A stretch of 64,000 bases of DNA from JAGOBP01 sp046328575 (GTDB taxonomy: Bacteria; Chloroflexota; Anaerolineae; Fen-1058). A program made the translations under genes and the position numbers. The DNA lies in the NCBI GenBank assembly GCA_046328575.1, contig JAXLWI010000007.1, positions 1-64,000 on the forward strand, written 5' to 3'. Below the pieces are notes generated by a model that was given only the letters and a program-made list of their open reading frames with translations, made no database searches and was not told the origin of the DNA. How positions within the stretch are numbered: the first letter of the stretch is position 1; each line of letters starts with the position of its first letter. Shown here piece after piece: positions 25,032 through 34,317 of this stretch.

Positions 25032-25051
25032 GATAGTCCCCTCGTTACCCG

Positions 25052-25612
25052 TTACTGCGGCTGCCTAAACGTTTGCGGATCGCTATACACCACCACCTTC
25101 GCGGCGATCTGGTTGCCGGACTGCGTGCCCCATACCGTAATCCGACTATTGGTGCTGATAGCATCAATCGTTCCCGGCTCCACCGTTTGCTGAATCGTCC
25201 CACTGGGTGGCTGCTGACCATTGAAGTTGAATTGGGTCGTGTCGTGATACAGCGTTGTATTCGCATCGATCACTACGTCGATCAAGTTGGTATTCGCGTT
25301 ATTGCCCCCTCCACCGTTACCGCCGCCGAAGCCACCGCCGTTTCGTTGCCCAACGGATAACGTGTTGCCATTCTTCTGAACCAAGATGCCCCGCAGTGTG
25401 GCCACCTCGGTTGGCAATTCTTTGGCGGCTTGAATCTGAAACTCGGGTCGGAAGCCCCCAGGGCCGCGCCTAGACTGAGCCAAGATATTGGACGTTACGA
25501 GGCCCCCGCCAAATACTAAAGCCCCCACCACCACCGCGACGACGCTCACCACTTTCCAGTTGGTGCGTTTCGCTTTTGGGGCGGGTTGATTATCGGCTGT
25601 CTTTTGTTCCAT
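25052..25612 (-). CDS. Membrane-anchored DUF5666-like protein
   Basis: 186 residues. A cytosolic N-terminus, one transmembrane helix (VVSVVAVVVGALVFGGGLV), then an external beta-rich domain. It contains LRGILVQKNGNTLSV and, near the end, ITVWGTQSGNQIAAKVVVYSD, the form of DUF5666 OB-like repeats. A Gly/Asn-rich insert (about 95-110) interrupts it. Function unknown; proteins of this sort often sit beside exporters and cytochromes in this lineage. Its genome neighbours are the DUF7282-like protein upstream and the haem-binding protein downstream. Confidence 0.7.
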   Translation of the reverse strand: MEQKTADNQPAPKAKRTNWKVVSVVAVVVGALVFGGGLVTSNILAQSRRGPGGFRPEFQIQAAKELPTEVATLRGILVQKNGNTLSVGQRNGGGFGGGNGGGGNNANTNLIDVVIDANTTLYHDTTQFNFNGQQPPSGTIQQTVEPGTIDAISTNSRITVWGTQSGNQIAAKVVVYSDPQTFRQPQ

Positions 25613-25814
25613 GGTTTCTCCTCACTTGATTGATGCTGACGTTCAGTTGATTTCTGCACTCACTTACCATTAGTGGCTGTACGTGACACCCCTGAGTTGG
25701 CAGGCACCTGACTCACAAACTAGCCAAGTTTAGTTATCTAACTGCTCCAGTTGTTATCTCGTTAACTTGTCATCAATCGATGTAGGTCGCCAAGTTGCGA
25801 ACCACACGACTTAT

Positions 25815-26687
25815 CTACAACCCGGTAATGCCGAAAGCCAGCGTGACCGGCTGGCCATTTTGTGTCAGCGGCGCATCGTCGTAGGGCAGACCGCGCAGCC
25901 CCCATTCAAAGAGACCTGGCACACCGTTATCGGCGTGCAGTTGCGCCCACAACGTGATCTGATCTTCGGGCAAGCGCCTGGTGCTGATCGTCACCTTCAC
26001 GTTGGTGTTGACGCCTTTGTACACCGGCGCGTAGCCAACGATCTCACCGGACGTCAGGTTGGAATTCTTGTAGATCACAATCCAACCGTCCTGCAACGCG
26101 GTCACTGTGCCGATTTCGATCACGCCGGTATTCAGGTCCTGGATGCCATTGATCTTGATTTCATTGGCGGTCGCCGCGACGGTCTTCGTGCCCCCCGTCG
26201 TCGTGGCGGGCGCCGCACTGGCTGCCGGTGCGGCCGGCTCGGTGCTAAACGCCGCGATGACCTGTTGACCGTCCTGCACCACCGGCCCATCGTTGTACGG
26301 CAGGCCGTGCAAGCCCCATTCAAACAGCCCCGTCACTTCGTTGTCGACGTGCAAACGCGCCCATAGGGTGTAGATTTGATCATCGAGCTTGAGACGCGCC
26401 GTATTGAGCGTTACTTTTACATCGTTATTCACGCCCTTTTGCACCGGCGCGTAGCCGATGATCTCTGCATCCGTAAAGTTGGGATTCTTATAGATCACAA
26501 CCCACCCCGCCTGCGCGGCTGTCACCGCATCGATCGTCAGGATGCCGTTATGCACATCCTGGCTCTGCACCGAAATCTGATTGGGCAGCGCGGCAGCTTG
26601 TACCACCGACGTCCCCATCATAGCCACCGTTAACATCGCAACAAACATCAACTTCGACACGACTGCTACCAGCTTTTGCGGTTTCAT
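25815..26687 (-). CDS. Secreted protein with two DUF7282-like repeats
   Basis: 290 residues with a signal peptide (LMFVAMLTVAMMGTSVVQAAA). Two homologous domains (about 38-140 and 172-287) share SQDVHNGILTIDAVTAAQAGWVV-type starts, VIYKNxNxTxxEIIGYAPV, KGVNxxVKVT and LFEWGLRGLPY. A Pro/Ala/Thr linker joins them. The pattern matches DUF7282, an extracytoplasmic beta-sandwich of unknown role. Internal duplication is clear from the sequence. It lies 281 bp downstream of the exporter permease and may be a separate unit. Confidence 0.75.
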   Translation of the reverse strand: MKPQKLVAVVSKLMFVAMLTVAMMGTSVVQAAALPNQISVQSQDVHNGILTIDAVTAAQAGWVVIYKNPNFTDAEIIGYAPVQKGVNNDVKVTLNTARLKLDDQIYTLWARLHVDNEVTGLFEWGLHGLPYNDGPVVQDGQQVIAAFSTEPAAPAASAAPATTTGGTKTVAATANEIKINGIQDLNTGVIEIGTVTALQDGWIVIYKNSNLTSGEIVGYAPVYKGVNTNVKVTISTRRLPEDQITLWAQLHADNGVPGLFEWGLRGLPYDDAPLTQNGQPVTLAFGITGL

Positions 26688-26968
26688 GGTATTCTCCCAA
26701 GCACTCAGTAGATCGCAAGTCTGTCGGAGTGAGTCATGCCCAGGTGTCGTCTCGAGCGCGCTTGGAATGCTGACTCGGCAAGCTGTGATCTACTGAGTCA
26801 GAGGCCAGTCTGTGGGCCAGGTGCCTGCCAGCTGCCTGTCTGCCCGTAGATCAAACCGCAAAATAAGAGTGATGCCGTTCGCTTCGTTTTACTGCTTGCG
26901 TTTATCCTTCTGACTGTAATCAGTCCCCACTTGCTCGATCGATCTAGCGACCTTCGCCAACCGATCGG

Positions 26969-28207
26969 CTATTCGTACCGTAACGCCTCGATCGGCTTCA
27001 GACCCGCCGCCCGATTGGCCGGGTAAATCCCGAAGAAAATACCTACGGCCGCTGAGAAGGTAAAGGCCAACACGACTGATTCAATCGACACCTTGGTCGT
27101 GATCAAGCCGCTGGCGCTGACCAACGCCGAGATGCCCGCGCCCATCAGGATGCCGATCACGCCGCCTAACACCGAGAGCGTTATCGTCTCCGTCAGGAAC
27201 TGATAAAGAATATCGCGTCGCCGCGCCCCCACCGCTTTGCGCAAGCCGATCTCTTTCGTCCGTTCGGTCACCGACACCAGCATGATGTTCATCACGCCGA
27301 TGCCGCCCACCACCAACGAAATACCCGCGATCGCCCCTAGAAAGACCGTCAACACACCCGTAATCTGGGTCGCCGCCGAGAGAATATCGGCTTGCGACGA
27401 CACCGTAAAATCATCGGTCGCGCCGAGTTTGATCTTGTGCAGCGAGCGGAGTTTATCGGTCAGGGCGGTCTTGGCCGTTTCGATGCTGTCGGAATTAGAG
27501 GCTGATACTTCGATCGTCGAGACCGTCTGTTCACCGCCCACGCGCGTTCGCGACAAGCGCGCAAACGCCGTTGTCAGCGGGACATAGGTGGTCGAATCGC
27601 GGCTAAAGCCAAAGCCACCTGAGCCTTGCGACTTCATCACACCCACGACTTGAAACAAAATGCCGTTGATCTTTAGCGACTTGCCCACCGGATCGAGACC
27701 GCCAAACAGATCGGTGACGATTTGCGAGCCGACGACCACGACACGTGATTTGCTGGTGAGATCACTCTGTGAGATGAAGCGCCCGTGATCGAGTTGATCG
27801 GGATGCGCGATGGCATAATCGGGCACCACGCCCACCACCTGGGCGTTGGTTTGCTTGCTCTGATACTTCATGATCTGACGCGATTGGACCTGCGGTGCCA
27901 CCGCGGCTACGCCCGGCAAGCCGCGCAGCTGCAAAGCTTCTTCGTACGTCAATGGCGCAGTCGCGCCGCCGCCTGCGCCAGCCGGCGTAAAGTTGTTACG
28001 GGAACCAGCGAAGATGGTGATCAGGTTCGCGCCGATGCCGGAGATCTGATTGGTGATCGCGGCCTGCGCGCCCGTCCCGATCGACAACAGTGCCACCACC
28101 GCGCCCACACCGATGACAATGCCCAGCATCGTCAGCGCCGAGCGCAGTTTGTTGGCTAGCAGTGCGCGCAAGGCACTGCGCACGTTTTGAGAAAAGTTGA
28201 GTCGCAT
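26969..28207 (-). CDS. MacB-like ABC transporter permease (FtsX family)
   Basis: 412 residues with the MacB architecture: TM1 (ALTMLGIVIGVGAVVALLSIG), a large periplasmic domain (about 45-285), then three transmembrane helices and ERTKEIGLRKAVGARRRDI, the FtsX-family coupling motif. These transporters use ATP for mechanical transfer of peptides, lipids or drugs at the outer membrane face. It functions with the ATPase at 28277-28933 and the two adaptors upstream in the same operon. Confidence 0.93.
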   Translation of the reverse strand: MRLNFSQNVRSALRALLANKLRSALTMLGIVIGVGAVVALLSIGTGAQAAITNQISGIGANLITIFAGSRNNFTPAGAGGGATAPLTYEEALQLRGLPGVAAVAPQVQSRQIMKYQSKQTNAQVVGVVPDYAIAHPDQLDHGRFISQSDLTSKSRVVVVGSQIVTDLFGGLDPVGKSLKINGILFQVVGVMKSQGSGGFGFSRDSTTYVPLTTAFARLSRTRVGGEQTVSTIEVSASNSDSIETAKTALTDKLRSLHKIKLGATDDFTVSSQADILSAATQITGVLTVFLGAIAGISLVVGGIGVMNIMLVSVTERTKEIGLRKAVGARRRDILYQFLTETITLSVLGGVIGILMGAGISALVSASGLITTKVSIESVVLAFTFSAAVGIFFGIYPANRAAGLKPIEALRYE

Positions 28208-28276
28208 CGTCTATTGCTCCTCTTACCGACTCGTTACTCGTTAGTCATTTCTGGCAAGCACCGAGTAACAAGTAAA

Positions 28277-28933
28277 TCACGCAATCTGCCCGTCTCGAAT
28301 GTGAATCACGCGATGCGCATTGGCCGCAATGCCGGGATCGTGCGTCACAAAAATGACCGTAATGCCGCGCTGACCGTGCAGTTCACCGAACAACTTCATG
28401 ATCTCCGCGCCGGTCTTGGAATCGAGGTTGCCCGTCGGTTCGTCGGCCAGCAGGATCGAGGGTTCAGTGACCAGTGCCCGCGCGATCGCCACACGCTGCT
28501 GCTGCCCGCCCGATAGTTCGTTAGGGCGGTGCTGCATGCGATCGGCCAGACCCACGGCTTCCAGTGCCGCTTTCGCCTTCTCGCGTCGATGATTCACGCT
28601 CGAATACAACAGCGGCAATTCCACATTCTCCAAGGCACTGGTGCGTGCCAGCAAGTTGAACTGCTGGAACACAAAGCCGATCTTCTTGTTGCGAACCGCG
28701 GCGAGTTGATCGTCGCGCATCTTCGCCACATCGATGCCATCGAGTTTGTACGAACCGCTCGTCGGCGAATCGAGACAGCCCAGAATCGCCATCAGCGTAC
28801 TCTTACCCGAACCCGATGGGCCTGTAATCGCGGCCCATTCGCCGTCTTCAATCTTCAGCGAGACGCCGTCCAACGCGCGCACTTCAGTCTCGCCCATTTG
28901 ATACACTTTGGTGATGTTCTCAATTTCGATCAT
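28277..28933 (-). CDS. ABC transporter ATP-binding protein, MacB/LolD type
   Basis: ATPase of 218 residues. It has Walker A GPSGSGKST (about 39-47), Q-loop VFQQFNLLA, signature LSGGQQQRVAIARAL, Walker B ILLADEPTGNLD and H-loop VTHD. NPNELSGGQQQR-type context and length fit LolD/MacB exporters. It is separate from the permease, unlike E. coli MacB where both are fused. Gap to the permease 69 bp. Confidence 0.95.
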   Translation of the reverse strand: MIEIENITKVYQMGETEVRALDGVSLKIEDGEWAAITGPSGSGKSTLMAILGCLDSPTSGSYKLDGIDVAKMRDDQLAAVRNKKIGFVFQQFNLLARTSALENVELPLLYSSVNHRREKAKAALEAVGLADRMQHRPNELSGGQQQRVAIARALVTEPSILLADEPTGNLDSKTGAEIMKLFGELHGQRGITVIFVTHDPGIAANAHRVIHIRDGQIA

Positions 28934-28979
28934 AATTCACCTTATAAAGCAGTCAGCAGTCAGTTGTCAGTTATCAGGT

Positions 28980-30635
28980 CTAGAACGGCGGCGGCCCACC
29001 CGCGCCCGGTCCGCCGAAGCCACCACCCGGCCCGCCAAAGAACGCGCCGTTTTGACGTGTGCCGTTCGCTCCGGTCAGCTCACCCGCCAGGACTTCTTCA
29101 CCCTCTTGCAGATCACCGCTGACTTCGGTGAGATCGCCCGCCGTCAAGCCCGTCGTCACTTGAACAGGCCGAATCTGGCCGTTCGAAATCACCAACACAA
29201 AACTGCCCTGAATCCGCTGCCGATTAGCATTACCTTGCCCGTTTGCACCTGTTTGCCCGTTGGTCTGTTGCCCACCCGCTGCTTGTTGGCCGCCCTGACC
29301 GGTCGTCTGACCGGTCTGATTACCGTTCTGGCCGCGCTGCCCAAATTGACCAGTCTGACCGTTCTGACCGGTTTGTCCACCGAACGCGCCAAAGCCGCCC
29401 GTGCGAACTGCCGTGGAAGGCACCGCCAACACGTTCTCATGTCGCTCGCCGAGAATCGATGCATTCGCCGTCATATCGATCAGCACCGGTGTATCGGTCG
29501 GGTTGAGGTTGACGCGCACTTTATAGTTCACCACGCCCTGACTTACCGTACCGGTCAGATCGATGTTAGCGACCTGCCCCGTTAGCGTGATGCCAGACAT
29601 CGCGTCCAATGTCAGATCGACTTGCTGACCGACCTGCACTGCGGCAATTTGAGTCTCGTCAACCAGCACATCGACGTGCAAGCGGCTGACATCGGCCAGG
29701 GTGATCGCCGCGCTTGAGCCGCTGTTGCCGCCCGCCGTGACATTCACCACCGTGACGACGCCGTCAAACGGCGCAACGATGTTGGCATCAGCCAAGTTGT
29801 TTTTGGCTTGCTCCAGTGCCAGGCGCGACTGCTCTAGTTGGGCTTTCGCCTGAATCTGCTTCTCGGTGCGCGGCGAAACCAGATCATCCAGTGAACTCTT
29901 GGCGCTTTGCACCTGCGCCCGCGCCGATCGCAGCGCACTGTCGTTGAGGTTTAATTTGGCGATATTGCAATTCGACACGGCTTGATCGTAAGCGTCCTGC
30001 GCGTTTTGAAGCGCGGTGACGAGCGAATAGAAGCGGCCACCCGGCACTAGATACTGCTTAGCTTGATGATCGTTCGCCACCCGATCGTACGCCGTCTGCG
30101 CCCGATCGAGGTTCATCTGCGCCGTGGTCAGTTGCGAACACTGCACCGATTGTTTGGCCGCGAGGTTGTTGAAGTCGGTTTGGGCCGCCGCTAACGCCGC
30201 CAGCGCATTGTCGTAGCTCGCCTGCGCCACCGCGATGTCGGCCGGATCGGCCTGCACCGTATTGCTGTACGTCAACTGCTGCACTTGATACGACTGCTCG
30301 GCCTGTTTCACTTTCAATTCCAGATCAGTGGTGTCTAGCGCAGCCAGTACATCGCCCTGCTTGACGTGATCGCCCACTGCGACGTTAACGTCTTTCACCG
30401 TGCCTGCTGCGCCGAACGACAACTGCACGGTCGTTTCCGGGCTGAGGCTGCCGGTCGAATCGACCGAATTGGCCAACGTGGTACGCACCACGGTCGCTTT
30501 CTGCGCGGTTGCCAGCAGCGCCGCAAACCGATCGGCTTGGCCGCTGGCCGCCGGCCGTGTAGCGAGAAAGACGCCACCCGCCGCCACTAATACGACGACA
30601 ATACCTACAATGATCCAAATGCGTTTCTTCTTCAT
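28980..30635 (-). CDS. HlyD/MacA-type efflux adaptor, second of two
   Basis: Periplasm- or envelope-facing adaptor of 551 residues for the adjacent MacB-like exporter. One N-terminal transmembrane helix is followed by a lipoyl-like half (TVKDVNVAVGDHVKQGDVLAALDT), a long coiled-coil hairpin (about 120-290), the second lipoyl half and a beta-barrel. The C-terminal 120 residues are Gly/Gln/Asn-rich (about 430-490) and the protein ends in a Gly/Pro-rich tail. ATG 30635 has AAGGGG upstream; the frame opens earlier at 30683. It is a paralogue of the preceding gene with the same layout. Confidence 0.92.
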   Translation of the reverse strand: MKKKRIWIIVGIVVVLVAAGGVFLATRPAASGQADRFAALLATAQKATVVRTTLANSVDSTGSLSPETTVQLSFGAAGTVKDVNVAVGDHVKQGDVLAALDTTDLELKVKQAEQSYQVQQLTYSNTVQADPADIAVAQASYDNALAALAAAQTDFNNLAAKQSVQCSQLTTAQMNLDRAQTAYDRVANDHQAKQYLVPGGRFYSLVTALQNAQDAYDQAVSNCNIAKLNLNDSALRSARAQVQSAKSSLDDLVSPRTEKQIQAKAQLEQSRLALEQAKNNLADANIVAPFDGVVTVVNVTAGGNSGSSAAITLADVSRLHVDVLVDETQIAAVQVGQQVDLTLDAMSGITLTGQVANIDLTGTVSQGVVNYKVRVNLNPTDTPVLIDMTANASILGERHENVLAVPSTAVRTGGFGAFGGQTGQNGQTGQFGQRGQNGNQTGQTTGQGGQQAAGGQQTNGQTGANGQGNANRQRIQGSFVLVISNGQIRPVQVTTGLTAGDLTEVSGDLQEGEEVLAGELTGANGTRQNGAFFGGPGGGFGGPGAGGPPPF

Positions 30636-30645
30636 GATAAACCCC

Positions 30646-32076
30646 TTACCGAACAGCTCGCCCGATACCACCAAACAGGCCAAAGCCTCCCTGCTGCTGG
30701 CGAGTTGGCGGTTCGCTAATGAAAACCTGCTGGCCTTGTTGTAAGTTGCCGGACACTTCAGTCAGATCGCCGTCCGTAAAGCCCGTCGTCACATCGACGC
30801 GCTGTGCTTCACCGGTAGCGTCCACTACGTTGACAAAGTAACCGCCGGTCTTGGTATCCGATCGGATGGCGCCGCCCGGCACGGCCAGCACGTTGGTGTG
30901 CGTATCGATGATGATGCGCACGTTAGACGTCATATCGACGCGCAGCGCCGCTTGCAGAGGATCAAGATCGACGCGCACGTTGTAATTCACCACGCCCTGG
31001 CTGATCGTCCCCGCCGGATTGATACGCATCACCGTGCCGGTTGCCTTGACGTTAGGCAGCGCATCAAACGTGAGTTCGGCTTTCTGCCCCACTTTGACTT
31101 GACTGATCTCGGTCTCGTCCACCAGCACATCGACGTGATACTGGCTGAGGTCGGACAACCCGATCGTGGTGGAGGCGCTGCCCGGCCCGCCTACGACGAC
31201 GTTGACCTGCGTCACCGTACCGTCAAACGGCGCGACGATGCGGGCATCGTCCAGTTGATTCCGGGCTTGATCGAGCGCAGTCTGAGCCTGATCGAGTTGC
31301 AGTTTGGCCGTCGCAATCGTTCGCTCCGAAGGGTTGATCAGCTGATCGAGGCTCTGCTTGGCCTGCTGAACCTGCACCCACGCCGATTTGACGCCGTTGT
31401 CGTTGACGCTGCTCTTGGTCAGATCGCAGTTGGTCAAGGCTTGATCGTAGGCAGCTTTGGCGCGATCGAGGTTGGCTTTCTGCGGCGAAACTTCATACGT
31501 GCCATTGACGATCACGCGCCAGTTGGAGATGTAAGCATTGTAGGCGGTCACGGCATCGTCATAAGCTTGTTTCGCATTGTCGAGGTTGTCGCAGCTCAGC
31601 GCCACTTGATCGGTGCTGTTGACGGCGTATTTTTGTTGAGCCAGTTTGTAAGCCGCCGCCGCGTTGTCCAGCGCGATCTGCGCCGATTTGACTGCGTTGG
31701 GATCGGGCTGCACGGTCAGGCTGTACGCGGCCTGCTGCGACAGAAAGGCCTGCTCTTGCTGGGCGATTTGCAGTTGCAGATCGCGTGTGTCCAACTCGGC
31801 CAGCACGTCGCCCGCTTTGACCTTATCGCCCACCTTCACGTTGACCTTGGTCACGGTGCCCGCCGTGCCAAAGCCCACGCTCAAGGTGTTAAGAGGGCTG
31901 GCGCTGCCGGACGAATCGACCGTTTGTAGCAGCGTGGCGCGCGTCACACGCCCCAATTGCGTATTGGCCGTTGAGGCCTGCGCCGCACTGCGCTGCGCAT
32001 TGCCGATGATGATCACGCCCGCGACGACGATCACCACCACAATCCCCAGGCTGATCAAGATTCGCTTCTTCTTCAT
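30646..32076 (-). CDS. HlyD/MacA-type efflux adaptor, first of two
   Basis: Adaptor of 476 residues: N-terminal transmembrane helix (ILISLGIVVVIVVAGVIIIG), lipoyl half (GTVTKVNVKVGDKVKAGDVL), coiled-coil hairpin (about 105-275), second lipoyl half and barrel. It shares with the next gene the segment around GTISQGVVNYNVRVDLDP. It lacks the Gly/Asn-rich C-terminal extension of its paralogue. ATG 32076 follows AGGAGCGG. It is the first gene of the export operon; the two adaptors are separated by 10 bp and probably arose by tandem duplication, perhaps forming a mixed hexamer. Confidence 0.92.
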   Translation of the reverse strand: MKKKRILISLGIVVVIVVAGVIIIGNAQRSAAQASTANTQLGRVTRATLLQTVDSSGSASPLNTLSVGFGTAGTVTKVNVKVGDKVKAGDVLAELDTRDLQLQIAQQEQAFLSQQAAYSLTVQPDPNAVKSAQIALDNAAAAYKLAQQKYAVNSTDQVALSCDNLDNAKQAYDDAVTAYNAYISNWRVIVNGTYEVSPQKANLDRAKAAYDQALTNCDLTKSSVNDNGVKSAWVQVQQAKQSLDQLINPSERTIATAKLQLDQAQTALDQARNQLDDARIVAPFDGTVTQVNVVVGGPGSASTTIGLSDLSQYHVDVLVDETEISQVKVGQKAELTFDALPNVKATGTVMRINPAGTISQGVVNYNVRVDLDPLQAALRVDMTSNVRIIIDTHTNVLAVPGGAIRSDTKTGGYFVNVVDATGEAQRVDVTTGFTDGDLTEVSGNLQQGQQVFISEPPTRQQQGGFGLFGGIGRAVR

Positions 32077-32110
32077 CTTATGCCGCTCCTGTTCGTTCAA
32101 ATCCGGCGTA

Positions 32111-32212
32111 ATCATACTGCCAAGTTGGTTCCACGTTAAGTGCGGTGCGTCATCTGCTTAATGCGGTGCAAACATGACCTATGGACTAGGAAAACCATGA
32201 CTGAGGTCATGG
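32111..32212 (-). promoter_or_regulatory. Putative promoter and operators of the export operon
   Basis: On the minus strand a weak -35 (TTAACG, 32134-32139), 17 bp and TATGAT (32111-32116). Two near-identical repeats GCACCGCATTAA-like (32136-32148 and 32158-32169) lie 22 bp apart and overlap the -35. Further upstream is the palindrome CCATGAC-TGAG-GTCATGG (32195-32212). The layout suits a regulator binding one helix face; no regulator gene is adjacent. Confidence 0.45.
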
Positions 32213-32232
32213 CTGGCAGACTCAGCGCCGGG

Positions 32233-32270
32233 CAAAACAACGACCCGTCAGGTCGGGTGTCTGACGGGTC
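32233..32270 (-). terminator. Intrinsic terminator after the DUF1801 gene
   Basis: GACCCGTCAG and CTGACGGGTC form a 10-bp stem (32261-32270 with 32242-32251), 9-nt loop, then GTTGTTTTG on the minus strand. It separates the cassette-like gene run from the export operon. Confidence 0.82.
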
Positions 32271-32326
32271 GATTGGATAGCTGTCAAAGGCAGCACGCTG
32301 GGTTGGACGGCTGGGTAGTCCTGATA

Positions 32327-32689
32327 TCAACACACCGGCCCCTTCGAGCGGCGTGTCGCGACGAGCATCTTTCGAACCACCGCATAATCGATCTTCTCAG
32401 GCTGAGGATAACGAATAACGCCTTTGCCCACACTCAAGCCCGTCAAGGCCGCCCGCTGGGAGGCCAGGGCATCTTGGCGGAGGATATACAGCCCAATGAA
32501 ATGCCGTTGACTGGCAAAACCAACTTCGACTACGCCGCGTCGCGAATAGCAAGGCCCGCCATAGACCATGCTTTCTTCAAAGCCGGTGAGTACCGCGCGG
32601 CACAGATCTCGAAGTTTCGACAGTGCTTCGCGTCGTTCAGCGGGTGCCTGCTGGATATAAGTGTCGACATCTGAGGCATCGCTTTGCAT
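32327..32689 (-). CDS. DUF1801 domain protein
   Basis: 120-residue cytosolic protein. It has the DUF1801 pattern ERREALSKLRDLCRAVL, ESMVYGGPCYSRRG, FIGLYIL, and a C-terminal IRYPQPEKIDYAVVRKML with Lys/Val spacing as in YdhG-like proteins. Function unknown; some relatives are linked to iron handling. Start ATG 32689. It is the leftmost of seven minus-strand accessory genes with long spacers. A GTTGGGC site lies 41 bp upstream of its start and GTCCAAC lies just past its stop, both on the minus strand. Confidence 0.82.
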   Translation of the reverse strand: MQSDASDVDTYIQQAPAERREALSKLRDLCRAVLTGFEESMVYGGPCYSRRGVVEVGFASQRHFIGLYILRQDALASQRAALTGLSVGKGVIRYPQPEKIDYAVVRKMLVATRRSKGPVC

Positions 32690-32730
32690 GCTGATACACC
32701 ATACCTTGTCAGGAATGAACCAGTTGGGCC

Positions 32731-32835
32731 GCCCAACGATTGGCAGCCCCCTCGCCTAGCTCGTCGCCGACTCGATCAACACCCGTCGAAACTAGCGCCC
32801 CACCTTGGCCGCTGGGCGGCTGCGCACCGTTGAGG
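32731..32835. repeat. attC-like imperfect palindrome (DUF1801/cupin spacer)
   Basis: Plus-strand ends GCCCAAC (matches RYYYAAC) and GTTGAGG (one mismatch to GTTRRRY). Immediately inside, GGCAGCC at the left pairs with GGCTGC at the right, and CAACG pairs with CGTTG. Length 105 bp, in the attC size range. Confidence 0.5.
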
Positions 32836-32899
32836 CTCAGGCTTTTGAGTCCTTGTTCCGGACAACCTCAGGTTTCTTCCATCACGGACGGGACTGAGA

Positions 32900-33247
32900 T
32901 TACTCTTGTCTGACTATATCGACCGAGATCTCCACCGCCGGAATCGTGCCTTTGTTTTCAAGCCAGTGTAGGGTGTTTCTATCTTCAGGCCAGCCCACTC
33001 CCGGTCCATAGTCGGTAGCGACACCATCTCGATAATCAGTGATCGTTCCTTGCAAGATGTAGACGATGCCTGGTCGGTCTTTATGGTCGTGAAGCGGGCC
33101 GAAGACGCCCCCCGGCTCGATGGTCACCATGCGCATTCGAAATTGACGCCCGGCCATGCCTTCGATCTCAAGGCCAAGGTCAACCGTTGCCAGTAACTTC
33201 ACCGTTACACCTCTCGTCTCAGGTACCACCTGTTTATTGCTCATCAT
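32900..33247 (-). CDS. Cupin-domain protein
   Basis: 115 residues forming a single small beta-barrel. FGPLHDHKDRPGIVYILQG carries the cupin-1 motif metal ligands His-His and Glu/Asp region. The second motif, around GPGVGWPEDRNTLHWLENKG, keeps His. ATG 33247 or the next codon; GAGGAG lies just upstream. It is probably a small metal-binding enzyme or a binding protein; no substrate can be named. GTTAGAC lies 23 bp before the start on the minus strand, part of the cassette-like spacer pattern. Confidence 0.85.
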   Translation of the reverse strand: MMSNKQVVPETRGVTVKLLATVDLGLEIEGMAGRQFRMRMVTIEPGGVFGPLHDHKDRPGIVYILQGTITDYRDGVATDYGPGVGWPEDRNTLHWLENKGTIPAVEISVDIVRQE

Positions 33248-33356
33248 ACTCTCCTCTCGATATTTCCTTGGTCTAACTTCTTAGCGTCCCCTCAATGCGG
33301 GGATGTCTTCAGTCGCCCGCCAGGTCTATTCGCCGCCAAGTAGCGATGGCTCGTTC

Positions 33357-33458
33357 ACCTAACTCGCCGCCAGCGCTGATCGACAATCAGTAAAACCGAC
33401 GCTAACTTCGGCAGCTGGGCAACATCGGCTACACACTGGATCGGGGTGGGCGTTGCAC
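33357..33458. repeat. attC-like imperfect palindrome (cupin/methyltransferase spacer)
   Basis: Plus-strand ends ACCTAAC and GTTGCAC, 102 bp apart in total. These are the same ends and the same length as the 35039-35140 element. It shares the internal segment CGGCAGCTGG with the 36717-36878 element. A second RYYYAAC site, GTCTAAC, sits at 33271-33277 next to the cupin gene. Confidence 0.5.
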
Positions 33459-33487
33459 TATCGTTTCACACCAACCCGAATCCTAGA

Positions 33488-34270
33488 CTATTGCGCGGTG
33501 GCAATCATATAGCGGAAACTATTACTCAGATGATATCCGCCTGAACGGGTTTTGAATGGCGCGAGTGCGCTCAAGATGGCGTCTCGAACCACATCCTCCC
33601 CTTTGACTTGAATGGCCCGTATGGCTGGGCCTGCGGACAGCAAACCGCGCAGCGCGGTCGACTCGTCTGGATACTCCCACGGACACGCCACCGTCTCGAT
33701 GAGGTGAGGCGTCAGACCGGCTTGCTGTGCGAGGTCTTCCAATGCGCCGTCGGCCGAGAGCGCAAATGGGCCAGGGGCGTTAGGCGGTGGCGGGGGCAAT
33801 AATGACCCCATAGCTGCAATATAGACTGTTGATTCACTGTCTGCCGGTTTACCAAACACCCCGATCACGACTGTACCCGTCCGCGAAATACGGCTTGCTT
33901 CACGCACCGCATGGGCCGGATTGGCCGCGAACTGGAACGAACTAAAACCCGTTACGACATCAAAAGCCCGGTCCTCATAGGGCAAGACTTCCATCTCGCC
34001 CACCCGGAAATCGCCATCAGGCACGCGCTCGCCGGCGATGGCGATCAGAGTCTCAGCGGCGTCTATCCCGCTGACTTTTGCGCCGAGCTTGGCGGCCATT
34101 TCGCAAAAGATGCCTGATCCACAACCGATGTCGAGGACCGCCATCCCTGCGCCTATGCCCATTTTCCGCAAAACTTCTGCATACAGTGGAATGGCAACGC
34201 GTTCTTGAACATCCGCCCAATCTCTGGCACGTGCTCCCCACATCTGCCCCTGCATGTTCGCTGTTCCCAT
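33488..34270 (-). CDS. Class-I SAM-dependent methyltransferase
   Basis: 260 residues. SAM-binding motif I VLDIGCGSGIFCEMAAKLG (about 53-71), acidic residue after beta-2 in VSGIDAAE, and motif around EDRAFDVVTGFSSFQFA. UbiE/type-11 methyltransferase-like; acceptor unknown. ATG 34270 with AGGAAAAGG upstream. The open frame extends to 34381 but crosses the spacer element, so the earlier part is not counted. GTTGGGT lies 47 bp upstream of the start. Confidence 0.9.
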   Translation of the reverse strand: MGTANMQGQMWGARARDWADVQERVAIPLYAEVLRKMGIGAGMAVLDIGCGSGIFCEMAAKLGAKVSGIDAAETLIAIAGERVPDGDFRVGEMEVLPYEDRAFDVVTGFSSFQFAANPAHAVREASRISRTGTVVIGVFGKPADSESTVYIAAMGSLLPPPPPNAPGPFALSADGALEDLAQQAGLTPHLIETVACPWEYPDESTALRGLLSAGPAIRAIQVKGEDVVRDAILSALAPFKTRSGGYHLSNSFRYMIATAQ

Positions 34271-34317
34271 GGCCTTTTCCTGTGATGCTAAAATGTCCGT
34301 AGCCTTGTTGTAAATCC

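Noticed and set aside
25699..26829. 12-bp inverted match (GGCAGGCACCTG / CAGGTGCCTGCC) around the DUF7282-like gene as transposon ends
   Set aside because: No transposase between them and no target duplication. The match may be chance or an operator.
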